64,000 nucleotides of DNA from Anisus vortex (Eukaryota; Mollusca; Gastropoda; Planorbidae), in assembly GCA_949126835.1 (NCBI GenBank), contig OX421499.1, positions 29,860,490-29,924,489 of the forward strand. The letters are read 5' to 3'. Positions 23,501 to 33,248 of the stretch are shown here, one piece after another (the first letter of the stretch is position 1; each line of letters opens with the position of its first letter). Below the pieces are notes generated by a model. The model searched no databases and was not told where the DNA came from. It saw nothing but the letters and a program-made list of their open reading frames with translations. Position numbers and translations under genes: made by a program.

Positions 23501-26207
23501 GCTGTTTTTAGCTATTGCGATTCTTCTCTTTATTTCTTTGTTGCATTTGCCTTCCTGTGTTATTGTATAGCCTAGATACTGGAAAGAACTGATTTGCTTG
23601 ATGTTTTCACCTTCACTGGATAAAGAGCATCTTCGAGGTTGTGTTTTCTTAGAGATTACCATTACTTCGGTCTTACTGAGATTGAGTGTTAATCCTTTAA
23701 GTCGGCTCTCTTCTACCACCTTATTTAGAATAGTTTGCAGGGCACTTTCTGATTCTGCTATTAGTACTGTGTCGTCTGCATATCTCAGATTATTTATATT
23801 CTTTCCTCCAACTTTAATACCATCTAGGTGTTCGATATTCCGGAGTATTATTTCACTGTAGATGTTGAAGAGGTCTGGTGATAAAACACATCACTGTCTT
23901 ACTCCTCTCTTTATTGGTTTGAATGCACTTAACTCCCCTTCATATCTTATGGCGGCTTCTTGCTCCCAGTATAGATTTCTTATTATTCTGAGGTCTTTAC
24001 CATCTATGTCCAGATCTTGTAATATATTAAATAGATCTTGATGTTTGACTTTGTCAAATGCCTTAGAATAATCTATAAAGCATAGATACAGGTCTTTTTG
24101 CATCTGGATGCATCTTTCAATTAACATGGATAAGTTGAAAATAGCATTTCTTGTGCTTTTATCTGCAACGAATCCAAACTGGGTTTCTGAAATTTCCGGA
24201 CGGATTTTACTTCTTATTCTTTTCATGATTATTCTGAGAAGTATTTTTGTGACATGATTCATTAAGCTAATTGTTCTGTGTGATTCACACTCTGTTGCTC
24301 CAGGTTTCTTGGGTATTGTGATGAAAATTGATCTGCTTAAGCTTGAGGGGATCTTACCAGTATCATATATTTTGTTAACAAGTTGAGTTATTTCATTTAT
24401 GCCTATTTCTCCCATATATTTCCACTGGAATGTTGTCCGCCCCTGGGGCCCTACCATGTTTCATTTTCTTGATAGCATTTTCAACCTCCTCTTTCAATAT
24501 TGGTGGGCCTTCAATATTTTTGGTTAAGCTTGGTTTTTCTTTCCTGTCATCATCAAATAGTTCCTCAATATATTCTGCCCATCTGCATAGTTCCTCAATA
24601 TATTCTGCCCATCTGCATAGTATGTCTTCTTTGTCTAACAGAATATTTCCTTCTTTTGATTTAATGCATCTTGATTGTGTATCTTTTCTTTTCCCAGATA
24701 TTTCTCGTATTTTCTCATGTACTAACTTATTATTTTCAATCTTGCTGTTTTCCAGTTCTGCGCATTGTTCATTAAGCCAGTTTTCTTTAGCTTCATTGCA
24801 CTTCTTCTTTATTTCTTTATTTAGTACTTGATATTTCTTATCGTCCTTTTTTGCCAGTCTTCTATGTTCCATGAGTTCTAGAATTTCTGTCGTGATACAT
24901 TTCTTGTGTTGTTTTCTGTTTTGTTTTGGTAAATTTTCTTCAATCGCCACCTCAATGCATCTATTGAATTCCTGCCATCTCTCTTCCACTTCGCATAAGT
25001 TGTCAAGTGCTTCAAATTTATTTTTTACAGCTATTGTAAACTTCTCTTTCAAATTATCATCTCTTTTTTGAAGGCTAGTTTCAAGTTTGGGTTTAATTTT
25101 TTGATTTCTTGAGTTGTTTTAGTTTTAGTTTTAAATTACATATGACTGGGATATGATCACTGTCACAGTCTGCTCCTGGCATTGATTTTGATGATCTTAC
25201 AGCATTTCTGAAACGGTGTTGAATCAATATGTAGTCGATTTGGACAGGCATAAACTTACTAAATCTATAGTGCTTCGTGGGTGACTTTTCACAAAAACCA
25301 AGAAATTCAATCAGTAACGTCTTTTGGATCAGAGATTTTTTTTTTAATTAATTCCACATTTTCGAAGTTTGCGATTTTTTTTTTAAATTGAAGGCATTAA
25401 CTCTTGTCTTCACCATATTTTCCATTGCAATGTCATACATTTTCTGCAACTTCATCAAATTTTTTTCTTGATTATTTTCTACTGCAAAGTCACTTTCGAC
25501 TTTAGACCATGTTGTTGTTTTTTTGTGTGGTCAGTGTATAGAAAGAAAAGGTTACACCACTGATCTATAAAAAGAATGGATAGCGCCTCTATAATAAACG
25601 TGTTTGAATGGGCAAAGTTAGACTAGAATTGACTACACTATTTACACTATTCAATTATCTATAAAAGCGAGTGATAGGAACAAAACCAAACCATCGGTAA
25701 TTAGAAAAACCTACACGATAAAAGGGAAGTCTAAGTCACTTGAAAAGTATTTACAGGTCTTAGTAAACATTGTTTAGGTAATCTAATTTTATAGATATCG
25801 GTAAGTGCATGGTATACAAGGTATGACTCTTAGAGTGGGATTATTTTGTGGTCCTGGAAGTAGTATTTCTTAAAGTGTGTGGTTTATATACCATCTTCCC
25901 TCTGGCAATTATTCGCTGCTAAAGTTTTTTGTTGCAGAATTACGTTGGGCTTTCAAAACAGGGAAATTTTTCCGATTTGGCATGACGAATATTTTTACTG
26001 GGCTCAATCGGCCCCAATCCATTCTTTTTATAGGTCAGTGTTATAAACTAATGGACTACTTACTTATAATTATGTTGTTTTAAACTTGCAGCGATGCGAC
26101 CACAGATAGGCTCATCATCCACTAGTATCCATGGATCCATGAGACGAATAATGTCCATTGTTTTCGTTTTATATTATATTTTTAAAAGCCGTTTTACATC
26201 ACGGTAA
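15498..26207 (+). CDS. CAP-domain secreted protein, gene 1 (7 exons, 270 aa)
   Basis: Exons: 15498-15570, 17058-17236, 19460-19592, 20967-21076, 21575-21684, 22712-22803, 26092-26207. All introns are GT-AG with phases 1,0,1,0,2,1, and the total of 813 nt ends in TAA. Residues 1-19 form a signal peptide, so the product should enter the secretory path. The CAP domain (about residues 65-200) has all four cavity residues: H105 (FDHS), E122 (GENLYAG), E143 (WWDE) and H162 (GHYTQVVW). The GYNVVCHYGPGGNY signature and a short cysteine hinge (CSECDKDWLFC) follow. The last exon gives IGSSS and a hydrophobic stretch (MSIVFVLYYIF). CAP proteins are extracellular, sterol- or ion-binding in some members; the role here is unknown. 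A TATA-like TATTTATAA lies at 15261-15269, and AATAAA at 26464-26469 could serve polyadenylation. The last exon was placed by likeness to gene 2. Confidence 0.9.
15598..15638. repeat. (AT)n microsatellite in intron 1 of CAP gene 1
   Basis: Pure AT dinucleotides 27 bp downstream of the exon 1 donor. Confidence 0.9.
15766..15899 (-). repeat. tRNA-derived SINE in intron 1
   Basis: Same family as 5215-5378: the shared body CGTTCCTTCTAGATAGAAGA, then GGGATAGAACCCGG and AGGACCAGCCGG at the tRNA-head end. It is diverged in the A-box region. Confidence 0.75.
16171..16425 (+). repeat. tRNA-headed SINE, second family
   Basis: The head has the A-box-like TGGCCGAGCGG (16176 on) and the B-box GGATTCGAATCCC. 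The body contains GTCTACCCAGCTCTGATGGG and GTACCTGACTT. The same body is seen without its head at about 21795-21960. The tRNA-like part does not fold as a full modern tRNA, so it is treated as a retroposon. Confidence 0.8.
16426..17057. other. Remainder of intron 1, no feature recognised
   Basis: AT-rich intronic sequence. The ORFs at 16368-16867 have no support. Confidence 0.5.
17058..17236 (+). CDS. CAP gene 1 exon 2
   Basis: Acceptor TCTGTAG, donor ATG|GTAATG, phase 0. It encodes the linker and first CAP helix (LQLHNKQRA...SNMKRM). It has the same length (179 nt) as exon 2 of gene 2. Confidence 0.9.
17237..17340. repeat. 21-bp tandem repeat starting at the exon 2 donor (gene 1, intron 2)
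   Basis: Units of GTGATGATGGTTATTTATAAA begin directly at the donor GTAATGTTGATGGTG, which looks like the first, diverged unit. About five copies. Confidence 0.85.
17456..17562. repeat. (AT)n microsatellite in intron 2
   Basis: Long AT dinucleotide tract interrupted by single TAT steps. Confidence 0.95.
17583..17785 (-). mobile_element. Fragment of hAT-like MITE (CAGGGGTCGGCAAC family)
   Basis: Shares CATTCAGCGTGCCAAC, CATTGAAAATCGCTCTGCGT and GCCACG/GAACGCGTGCC-type blocks with the bounded copy at 30101-30290. Its ends are worn and no target duplication is visible. Confidence 0.65.
18320..19400. repeat. ~54-bp tandem array in intron 2 of CAP gene 1
   Basis: The unit is TTTTTTATTTGCCTACAAAA, then TACTTTTGTCTTCTGAAATTG, then TTATTTTGTCGTG. 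About 18-20 copies lie just upstream of exon 3. A second variant (TTTGCATACTAAATTCTTTT) is interspersed three times. Long ORFs here are repeat artefacts (54 is a multiple of three). Confidence 0.93.
19460..19592 (+). CDS. CAP gene 1 exon 3
   Basis: Begins TWSDDLEKLAQKYA and ends GENLYAGT. It carries cavity residues H105 and E122. The acceptor is TTTCCGCAG and the donor G|GTGAGT, phase 1. Confidence 0.95.
19593..20966. other. Intron 3 of CAP gene 1, no feature recognised
   Basis: AT-rich intron with a run of about 12 G near 20556. It lacks the donor-linked repeat found in intron 3 of gene 2. Confidence 0.6.
20967..21076 (+). CDS. CAP gene 1 exon 4
   Basis: Encodes MWWDETKYY through MCGHYTQ, with cavity residues E143 and H162. 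The donor is CAG|GTAACT, phase 0. Confidence 0.95.
21180..21540. repeat. Diverged ~30-bp repeat in intron 4 of CAP gene 1
   Basis: Degenerate repetitions of CCACTACAATTTACATGGTAA, differing in most positions between copies. An old array. Confidence 0.6.
21575..21684 (+). CDS. CAP gene 1 exon 5
   Basis: Encodes VVWADSYALGCGVKYCP through VVCHYGPG, the C-terminal CAP signature. Donor GG|GTAAGA, phase 2. Confidence 0.95.
21795..21978 (+). repeat. SINE body lacking its tRNA head (intron 5 of CAP gene 1)
   Basis: GTCTACCCAGCTCTGGTGGG, GTACCTGACATTAATC and GTGCTGACCACATAATC match the body of the SINE at 16171-16425. Confidence 0.7.
21979..22408. repeat. 47-bp tandem array, about 9 near-identical copies
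   Basis: The unit is CTTACTAACATCAGGAACTA, then ATGAGAGTAAGGTAGAATCT, then GAGACTC. Copies are almost identical, so it is recent. It follows directly on the SINE and lies in intron 5 of CAP gene 1. Confidence 0.95.
22712..22803 (+). CDS. CAP gene 1 exon 6 (cysteine hinge)
   Basis: Encodes GNYQGERPYKKGPDCSEC through CVNSLC. Donor G|GTGAGT, phase 1. It has the same length (92 nt) as exon 6 of gene 2. Confidence 0.93.
22975..25330 (-). pseudogene. Decayed APE-type non-LTR retrotransposon (LINE) in intron 6 of CAP gene 1
   Basis: Read on the minus strand: the end of an AP-like endonuclease (IDYILIQ...CDSDHIPV, about 25260-25130), a connector (25052-24460), then reverse transcriptase blocks (FIDYSKAFDKVKHQDL, 24457-23891). 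After GVRQ there is an in-frame TGA (23891-23893) before CVLSPDL. The catalytic YADD is at 23782-23771. The C-terminal part is at 23719-23000 (LYGCECW...LRRMMRISW...RDRGRQR). A 30-bp direct duplication (24553-24612) repeats CRWAEYIEEL. It is 5'-truncated within the endonuclease and split by stops and frameshifts, so it cannot make a full protein. The clade was not fixed. Confidence 0.9.
25558..26040. mobile_element. 483-bp MITE, CACTGATCTATAAAA family
   Basis: Left end CACTGATCTATAAAAAGAAT, right end its near reverse complement (ATTCTTTTTATAGGTCAGTG). Flanking 8-mers (GGTTACAC/TTATAAAC) match only in part. The right end lies about 50 bp before exon 7 of CAP gene 1. Its inner part (AAAGTGTGTGGTTTAT, AGAATTACGTTGGGCTTTCA) recurs at 27868-28090. 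Confidence 0.75.
26092..26207 (+). CDS. CAP gene 1 exon 7 (hydrophobic C-terminal tail)
   Basis: The acceptor AAACTTGCAG fits phase 1. It starts AMRPQIGSSS, matching ALRPRIGSSS of gene 2 exon 7, then reaches MSIVFVLYYIF and stops at TAA 26205-26207. It is too short for ab initio prediction; the support is the shared motif, the correct phase and a total length divisible by three. Confidence 0.82.
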
Positions 26208-26504
26208 TCCATTATTTATTTTTTTAAATATGTGTATGTTGTATATCATATAAGATCTTTCGCCTGCTTAAGTCTTTCTCGATATGAATTTCATTATCAT
26301 AATATTTAATATACAGTTGATGTGTGTTCATAGTTATTAAAGCTCATTTATTGTGTGTAAAATGCTAATTATTTTGTTTGTGTAAAATCTCAAATGCACT
26401 TAAAAATTTAAATTTTAATTGTCTTAAAAAAATATATTTTTTTAATGTAAAGTATTTCCATAGAATAAAGCAATGACATTTTTTTTTCAATTTTTATGTC
26501 AATA
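26208..26504 (+). other. Probable 3' UTR of CAP gene 1
   Basis: AT-rich sequence after the stop codon, with AATAAA at 26464-26469 (polyadenylation signal candidate). Confidence 0.45.
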
Positions 26505-26820
26505 CAAAGACTACAATAAGATGGACCGCTTGCTCTATTTTTAGACCTTAAGTGTTGTTTTCTCCGTGCGCAGCCAATAACGCTGTCCTAAATTACTCCT
26601 GTACATACCTAAAGACTTCTGCTGTAAACAACTTTCGATTTTAATCTTAATTTTCCATTGAGAAAATCATATCAAAGACGAAGTGAAGTCTTGGATAATA
26701 GCGAATTACTAAACCGGACGTCTAAAGAACCAGGTAGTATCTGAAATTCTAAACAGAATATTTCAAGTTATCAAAGAGCAGAAATATCAAAGCAGGCGGT
26801 CCATCTTATTATAGTCTTTG
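26505..26820. mobile_element. 316-bp MITE with CAAAGACTAYAATAAGATGG ends
   Basis: The left terminus (CAAAGACTACAATAAGATGG then ACCGC) and the right terminus are inverted repeats of about 25 bp. The target duplication is not clear. Same family as the element at 26975-27439. Confidence 0.75.
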
Positions 26821-26974
26821 GCAAATGTAAAATATTTTTAAAATGGTGATCTAAAATATTTTACAATTCTACGCACAAAAATAGTTTCTTTAATTAAGGA
26901 AAAGAAAGATACATAATTTAAAATCTAATATGTGTGACTTGTGCCTAAGCCGTCTTCTTTTTAATTGTTATGTC

Positions 26975-27439
26975 CATAGACTATAATATACTTGGACCGC
27001 TTGCTTTAGTATTTCTGCTATATGATGACTTGAAACACTGATTTTCGGAATTCCCGATTATAAATAAAGTAATCGCTATACAGGAAATAAAGTTATTGAT
27101 ATACTGTATACAAGTTCCGTTTTATTTAATCGCTATGATTTTCTCACTGAAAAATTAAAATCGAAAATTGTACAGAGCGGAAACATTTATAGATCAGTGT
27201 TGTGTGCGCACGGAAAAAGAACATAAGCTCTAAAAATAGAGCAGACGGTCCATCTTATTATAGTCATTGATAATATGATTAATAGGCCTTCAAGTATTCA
27301 TTTAAAGTCGAAAAAAATGCGATTTAATAAAACGGAACATGTATGACAATTACTTTATTTAGAATCGGGAATTGCAAAAAAAAGAAGATAATATCATAAA
27401 AAAACTAAAGCATGCGGTCCATGTATATTATAGTCTATG
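26975..27439. mobile_element. 465-bp MITE with 8-bp target duplication GTTATGTC
   Basis: Ends CATAGACTATAATATACTTG and its inverted partner, flanked by identical 8-mers (26967-26974 and 27440-27447). A terminus of another family member (GACGGTCCATCTTATTATAG, near 27245) is nested inside. Confidence 0.85.
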
Positions 27440-27447
27440 GTTATGTC

Positions 27448-27867
27448 GAATATAGATCTAGTTAAATGTGTGCCTACGTACGCATTAAGGCAAGACCCCC
27501 CCCCCCCCTCAAAATACGCATCCGTAAACAAACTCTATTAATTTCAACAATCCTCCTCAGTGCAAACGTAACAGACGAATGGTCCCTTGTTAAAGTTTTT
27601 TTTCTTTGCACAACATTTACGAAAACAATAACACTAAATAAATATTATTCAAAACAAAATGTGGCCTTATTAAAATATTTGTACATGCTCATCATTTCAC
27701 TTTCACTCTTCCCATGTCTTGGGCAATGACTTCTGGCGGTCTCTTTATCAATATCTGCGGTTACATAGGCTACTCCAGACTGTCAATACAAGGACCTGGG
27801 TTATAAACCTGCCTTCATCCAATCCCTGACTCCTTGCAGCAGGTTTAAGCAAATGACGTAATGATCT
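27448..27867. other. Spacer, no feature recognised
   Basis: Contains a C-run near 27498. The ORF at 27466-27729 shows no recognisable domain. Confidence 0.5.
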
Positions 27868-28090
27868 TCTCCATTGAATGAATGTATGTAAGTAAAAAGA
27901 TATAAGAACCGAGAAGGGGATGATTCCTAAGGTGGGCTTGTTTTGTGTTGCTAGAAGTTGTCTTTCTTAAAGTGTGTGGTTTATAAACCATCGTCTTCCT
28001 ATGGGGATTCTCTCTTGCAATTATTCGCTGCAAGAGTTGTTGTTTTTGTTGCAGAATTACGTTGGGCTTTCAAATCAGGGAATATTTTTT
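27868..28090. repeat. Dispersed repeat fragment shared with 25825-25975
   Basis: AAAGTGTGTGGTTTATAAAC, GCAATTATTCGCTGC and AGAATTACGTTGGGCTTTCA are shared with the interior of the MITE at 25558-26040. Confidence 0.7.
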
Positions 28091-29218
28091 CCAAACTTAA
28101 GATTTAATAAATGCCCTACTTCTTCCCTCTAACTAAACTGGAGTTCCATGCCTTCTCCACATAGAGTTTAATGAGTTTAATTTCTGCTGGACTCACAAAA
28201 AGAACGTAGTTTTTGACGGGTGACTCTTCTCCACCTTGTCATGCTTCAGTTTTATCTTCTAGGACCTGTTTGTCTGCGACTTTTTCACTTCCGTCACACT
28301 TAACACAAATATGCATTCAAATTCGAACTATGTAGTCTGTGTACTATATTTCACCTTTTTTTTTTGGCGGGGGGGGGGGGGGGGGGCTTTTTTGGTTTTA
28401 TCTTTTTTTTTATATGTTCTGACCATAGTGCAAGTGGGACAAACGCTACAGTGTTTGGTTTTCTACACATCAATATCATTCTATGGGACATTTAAACACC
28501 ACGCTTAGTTGTAATTCGCTTATTATTGTCATTTTTTTTACATACGATATATTATGCATTTGTTAATATTTGTTAATGTTTTGTTGAACTCCAAATACCA
28601 TTTTAATAAGTAAAAGCTTTCATTATGTTTCAACATTGTTAAATTGGACTTAGCATTGCATATCTATAGTACTAATGAGTTTTTTTTTATCATACATAGA
28701 CCTACTAATACCTTTAATAACGGAATTGTATACAATAAAACATCAGGTTATATTGCACTTGAATTATTATGTCATTGTTCACTTATAGAATAAGAAAGTG
28801 TAATATATTTTTTTAATCAAAGTAATTTAACTTTATAGCTCATTAAATTTAATATTTGTGAAATTGTACTTTAGCGTAGAGATCATCTTTATTTTATGAT
28901 ATATATAAGTTCTTATATATATTAACCACAGTTCCTTTGTTATAAAATCTTTTATGCAGCCTTTCTTTAAATTTGTAGAACTACATATATCATGTCATGT
29001 TTATGTTGTTATTGTTTCAATAATGCCAAACTAATAAAATCCAAATTTTTAAATTATCGTCTTTTAGAATACGTAACTTGTACGTAAACTTACTTTTAAA
29101 ATTTATCATCATTTACCGATAACTCTCCCAAGGGGAGATAAGAACATCCCCCAATTTAATTACTTTTTTTGATAATCATACAGTTACTTCCCTTATTCAT
29201 ATAAGGAATAACCTCATC
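28091..29218. other. AT-rich intergenic sequence, no gene seen
   Basis: Only a run of about 18 G (28370-28387) stands out. Confidence 0.5.
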
Positions 29219-30045
29219 TTCTTCTTCTTCGCCATTATCAACTCCTAGTGGAGCATAGGCAATCAACAATCTCTTTCCATGTCCTCCTGTCTCTGGCTAT
29301 CTTCTCTAACTCCTTCCAAGATCTCCCGATCACCTGCACATCATTTTCTACTTCCCTCCGCCAGGTGTTCTTTGGTCTACCTCTTCGTCTTGCACCCTGG
29401 GGATTCCACGAAAGTGCTTGTCTAGTCAAATTTGTCGTTGGTTTCCTCAATGTGTGGCCTGTCCTTCTCAATCTCCTTTTTTGTATTTCTTGTTCTACTG
29501 GAATATGTGCTGTCCTTTCCCATACAGTTGCATTTGTAATTTTGTCATACCATTTGATATCCATTATTCTACGTAGGCAGCCATTCACAAAAGTTTGTCG
29601 TTTGTTCAAATCCCCCTTTGTTAATCTCCAACTTTCTGAGCCATATAGTAAGACAGATTTTACGTTAGAATTAAAGATTCTTAATTTAGTTTTGGTTCTA
29701 ATTTGTTTTGTTTTCCAGATATTTTATAGCATAGCAAACGCCCCTCTTGCTTTTTGTATCTTTACTTTAATATCTGTTCTAGATCCCCCTACCTTGTCAA
29801 CTATACTTCCTAGATATGTGAAGTTGTCTACTTCTTCCAGCACCTTTCCTCTTACTTCCACTGCATCAGTAGTTTTAGTTTATTCTCTTGGACTTTCTAT
29901 CATTTATTTTAAGTCCTAGCTGTTGTGCCCAGGAATCTAGTATTGCAGTTTTTACTTGCACTTGCTTATGACTTTGAGCTAATAGGGCTATGTCATCTGC
30001 AAAGTCTAGATCTTCAAGCTGTTTAAACAGAGTAATAACATCATG
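29219..30045 (-). pseudogene. 5'-truncated LINE fragment, same family type as 41453-44639
   Basis: On the minus strand, the catalytic FADD lies at 30003-29992, then LYGSESW-like and NGCLRRIMDIKW blocks, and an open stretch 29609-29238 ending in GHTLRKP, LSWNPQGARRRGRPKNTWRR and CLCSTRS. These match the C terminus of the intact LINE (GHTLRKP, LSWNPQG, RGRPRKSWRR). The element ends in a (GAA)n-type tail at 29230-29219. Frameshifts occur between the FADD region and the C-terminal ORF. Confidence 0.88.
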
Positions 30046-30100
30046 ACAGTAAAAGTTGAGAAAATAATATAGAAAAATAATACCAACAAATAGCTTAGAC

Positions 30101-30290
30101 CAGTGGTTGACAACCTTTTGATAATAGTGTGCCGAAGTAGGAGTTCTGATTCACTCAGCGTGCCAACAGCTTAAAAGTTATCCTGCTCTTTTCTTGTACG
30201 GTAGAAAAGACTTGAGTTGCCTTCCGCGTGCCATTGAAAATCGCTCTGCGTGCCACGTCTTGAACGCGTGCCCTAGGTCACCGACTCCTG
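30101..30290 (-). mobile_element. 190-bp hAT-like MITE, 8-bp target duplication GCTTAGAC
   Basis: Ends CAGTGGTTGACAACC and (G)GTCACCGACTCCTG. The flanks 30093-30100 and 30291-30298 are identical (GCTTAGAC). Related copies are at 17583-17785, 47120-47321 and 49687-49868, and the same ends bound the hAT relic 31520-41270. Confidence 0.88.
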
Positions 30291-30298
30291 GCTTAGAC

Positions 30299-31429
30299 CG
30301 ACAGTTTTGTCTATAAATTTTAAAACATGCTATTCAGTATAAGCACACACACACAGAGAAAATACAACATAGCACATACACTAAGCGGTAATGGACATTT
30401 TAACAAATGAGTTAATTTCTTTAAGACAGCATTAACACAGACATGTTATATGAGATTAACCAGACTGGAACTGAATAAAACTGTGGTAAAGAGAAACACG
30501 TATTGAACCTTAATAGATTAGTGTGTGTTCGTACATTCAAATTCTGTTTTATATACATGAGGACACAAAATACAAATATCTAATTAATATATATAGAATA
30601 ATGGAGTAGATATTTTAACATCTTTTTTTCACAGGTGGGAAATTTTATTTTGGAGCATGGTAAAGTCTTTGAGCAAGGGCAACATTTTTTTAGCAGACAA
30701 GACAAGTTATTTTAACAGACAGGAAAGTCTTTTAGTAGACGAGTAAATGCTGGCTTTTATATATAAGCTTAGGCCTAAGAGTATATTATTATAAAACAAT
30801 ATTTATGTTTTTAATATTCAACGCATTCAACCGAGAAAGATCAATGATCAATGTTGAGGTTGTATTCAAAACCCCATTTCGGGAAAGTGCTTAACTAGCA
30901 AAATCATAATTTACATATTTAATTTCATGTATGTCAGTCACTGTCAGTGTTTAAAATCGGCCGTTAACCACTAAGCTATATATAGCTCAGTGCCATAAAC
31001 ATACGCACACTTATCTATATCTAATAGTCTGCATTTTTCCGACATTTTTAAGTGATTGAGCACTCCATGTATATAGATCAGTGTTCATAACTTGGAATTA
31101 ACAAAAACAATACTCCCTTACTTTCACCAGAGATTATAATCATATCTAATAATAGTCTATGCTTTAACAAGAGAAGTAGCTGTGTTATTTGCAAATATGC
31201 ATCGGTCATCTTTTTTTTTAATGTGTGTATGTGTGTGTGTGTGTGGGGGGGGGGGTTACCCAAAAGCAACCTAAAGAGAACACATGTTTATATAAAATAG
31301 TAATATATCGCTCAGCGATCAAATGGCATACCCATCAGTAATTAAAAACAAAACAAAGGTTTACCAATAAATCTGAATAGGACAAGTAGACACACTACAT
31401 AAGCTTACCAAATTTCATTCATCTTATGT
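30299..31429. other. Spacer, no gene seen
   Basis: AT-rich, with short (GT)n and a G-run near 31240. Confidence 0.5.
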
Positions 31430-31811
31430 TACAAACGCTCCTTCTATAACGAAGCTGATTGCGTCCTACGCTCATTCGTGGCCTGAGTCTAGTACTTGCA
31501 TTCTATTAGTGTTTTAAATCAAGGATTGGCAACCTAAGGCACGCGTGCCGAATTTGGCACGCAGAGCGATTTTCAATGGCACGCAAGAGATTTTTATTGA
31601 TTAAAAAAAAAAAAACTTTTTCTGGTTCGGAAAGAAGAAAACTGACTGCTGAAGCCGATGTTTCTGAATGACACAACACGAGTTTAAGTTGCATTTACAA
31701 GTACCACTGGAATGGATTTGCATTCAAACTCGACATATCTTGCCGTGAAAGAGTGAAATCAATTTCAAAACATTTAACTAGACGTACATACATATTATAT
31801 ATTAAATATAT

Positions 31812-32843
31812 TGTTACGAAACGTAAATTCCCTACATTGTAATGTTAATAAACCAACTAAATCATTTAAGCGAATTGCGTTTAAACGATATAAAATATTT
31901 CTCAGCTCACGGTTTTCCCCGGGTTTTTCCTAACCTAATTTGAGCATTATTGTTTTTTATTAACCTCGATAAAAACATGAACTGTGCACGCGAATACAGC
32001 ATGTCAAGGTCGTCCGGTCTCTCCTTATTTTGTTAGAGCATTATTGTTTGTTCTTAATAAAAAGTATCTGATCACGCAGTCAACATGCGGGCTTGATTAA
32101 AATATTCGTGTCACTAGGCTGTCTGGTTTTTCCAACGATTGACCCGTAATATATTTCTACGCGATTCGACCTTTTAGTCAGTTCTTGGCTTGCATTCGAT
32201 CTAGTAACATCAAATATACTCCGCTCTGAGTATCATTTCTATTTGATTTGTATTATGGAAAATTTATTATTCTACTATTAACTACAATGCTATATGTTCA
32301 TTGAGGATATTCATTACTAATTGGAATATGTGTATTTCTTGATTGTGTATATAATATTATTTGGATTCCTACTGGATTGATGTTGTAAATTAAACCAAAT
32401 TTATCGTTGCTTTCTACACAACTTGGTTAACGTCAATATTTCAAAGTTATATACATGTGTGTATGTGTAATATTTATACAACTATTTTAATAATCTACAC
32501 TACCACTCAACATCGAGGTTCTTGCTGTATAATATGAGCCACATAAATAATTATACATGAAGTAAATCAACTGTAAACTCTAAAACTACGCTATGTGAAT
32601 TGCCAGGGGATACTAAGAACCACGGAATACTCTAGACAACTACAAATAAACTTCAGAATGATATAATAAGATCTTCACTAATACAAGGATACTCACACTA
32701 ACAATAACAATACTATAACTATCATTTTCATAAATTGAATGGGGGCTCTAGCCGTAATAACATTATAAATTATAATTATACTTGTGTGATAAATAGAAGG
32801 TCTCATCCATAATTTATTATGGTGAATAAATTGCCTTGTAATA
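31812..32843 (+). repeat. 5' LTR (1032 bp)
   Basis: Offset from the 3' LTR by exactly 7046 bp at both ends, so there is no net indel between them. Confidence 0.93.
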
Positions 32844-33248
32844 AAATGGGTTTTGCTCGTCAGTGATTTACTAACAAACGTTTAGAGGATTTACTTCAAC
32901 TTCAAGAATCGTTATACTATTTACACAAACTATTTACAACTGCCGTAATACATACTCGTAACTTGGATGGATTGTGTTGGAAAATATGAACAATATACAA
33001 TATACTAAAGATTGTGATTGAATTGAACATTGCTATTGAGAATCGGAAAACTTAACTATTCAGCCTGGAAAATTATCTGGTGTATTACCTTATCAAACAA
33101 AGTAACTCTAAGAAAGTATTATTTTTATGACCTTGTTGTGACAAATCTGAACTGTGTGGTGTAGTGAATTATTCAAAGGACAGAAAGTAAGTTGGACTCT
33201 TTATTGTATTATTAACAAGATTTATAGTAACTTTTAATAATATATAAA
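32844..33248 (+). other. 5' leader of the Gmr1-like element
   Basis: Untranslated leader. Possible primer-binding site TGGGTTTTGCTCGTCA starts 3 nt after the LTR; the matching tRNA was not identified. Confidence 0.45.
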
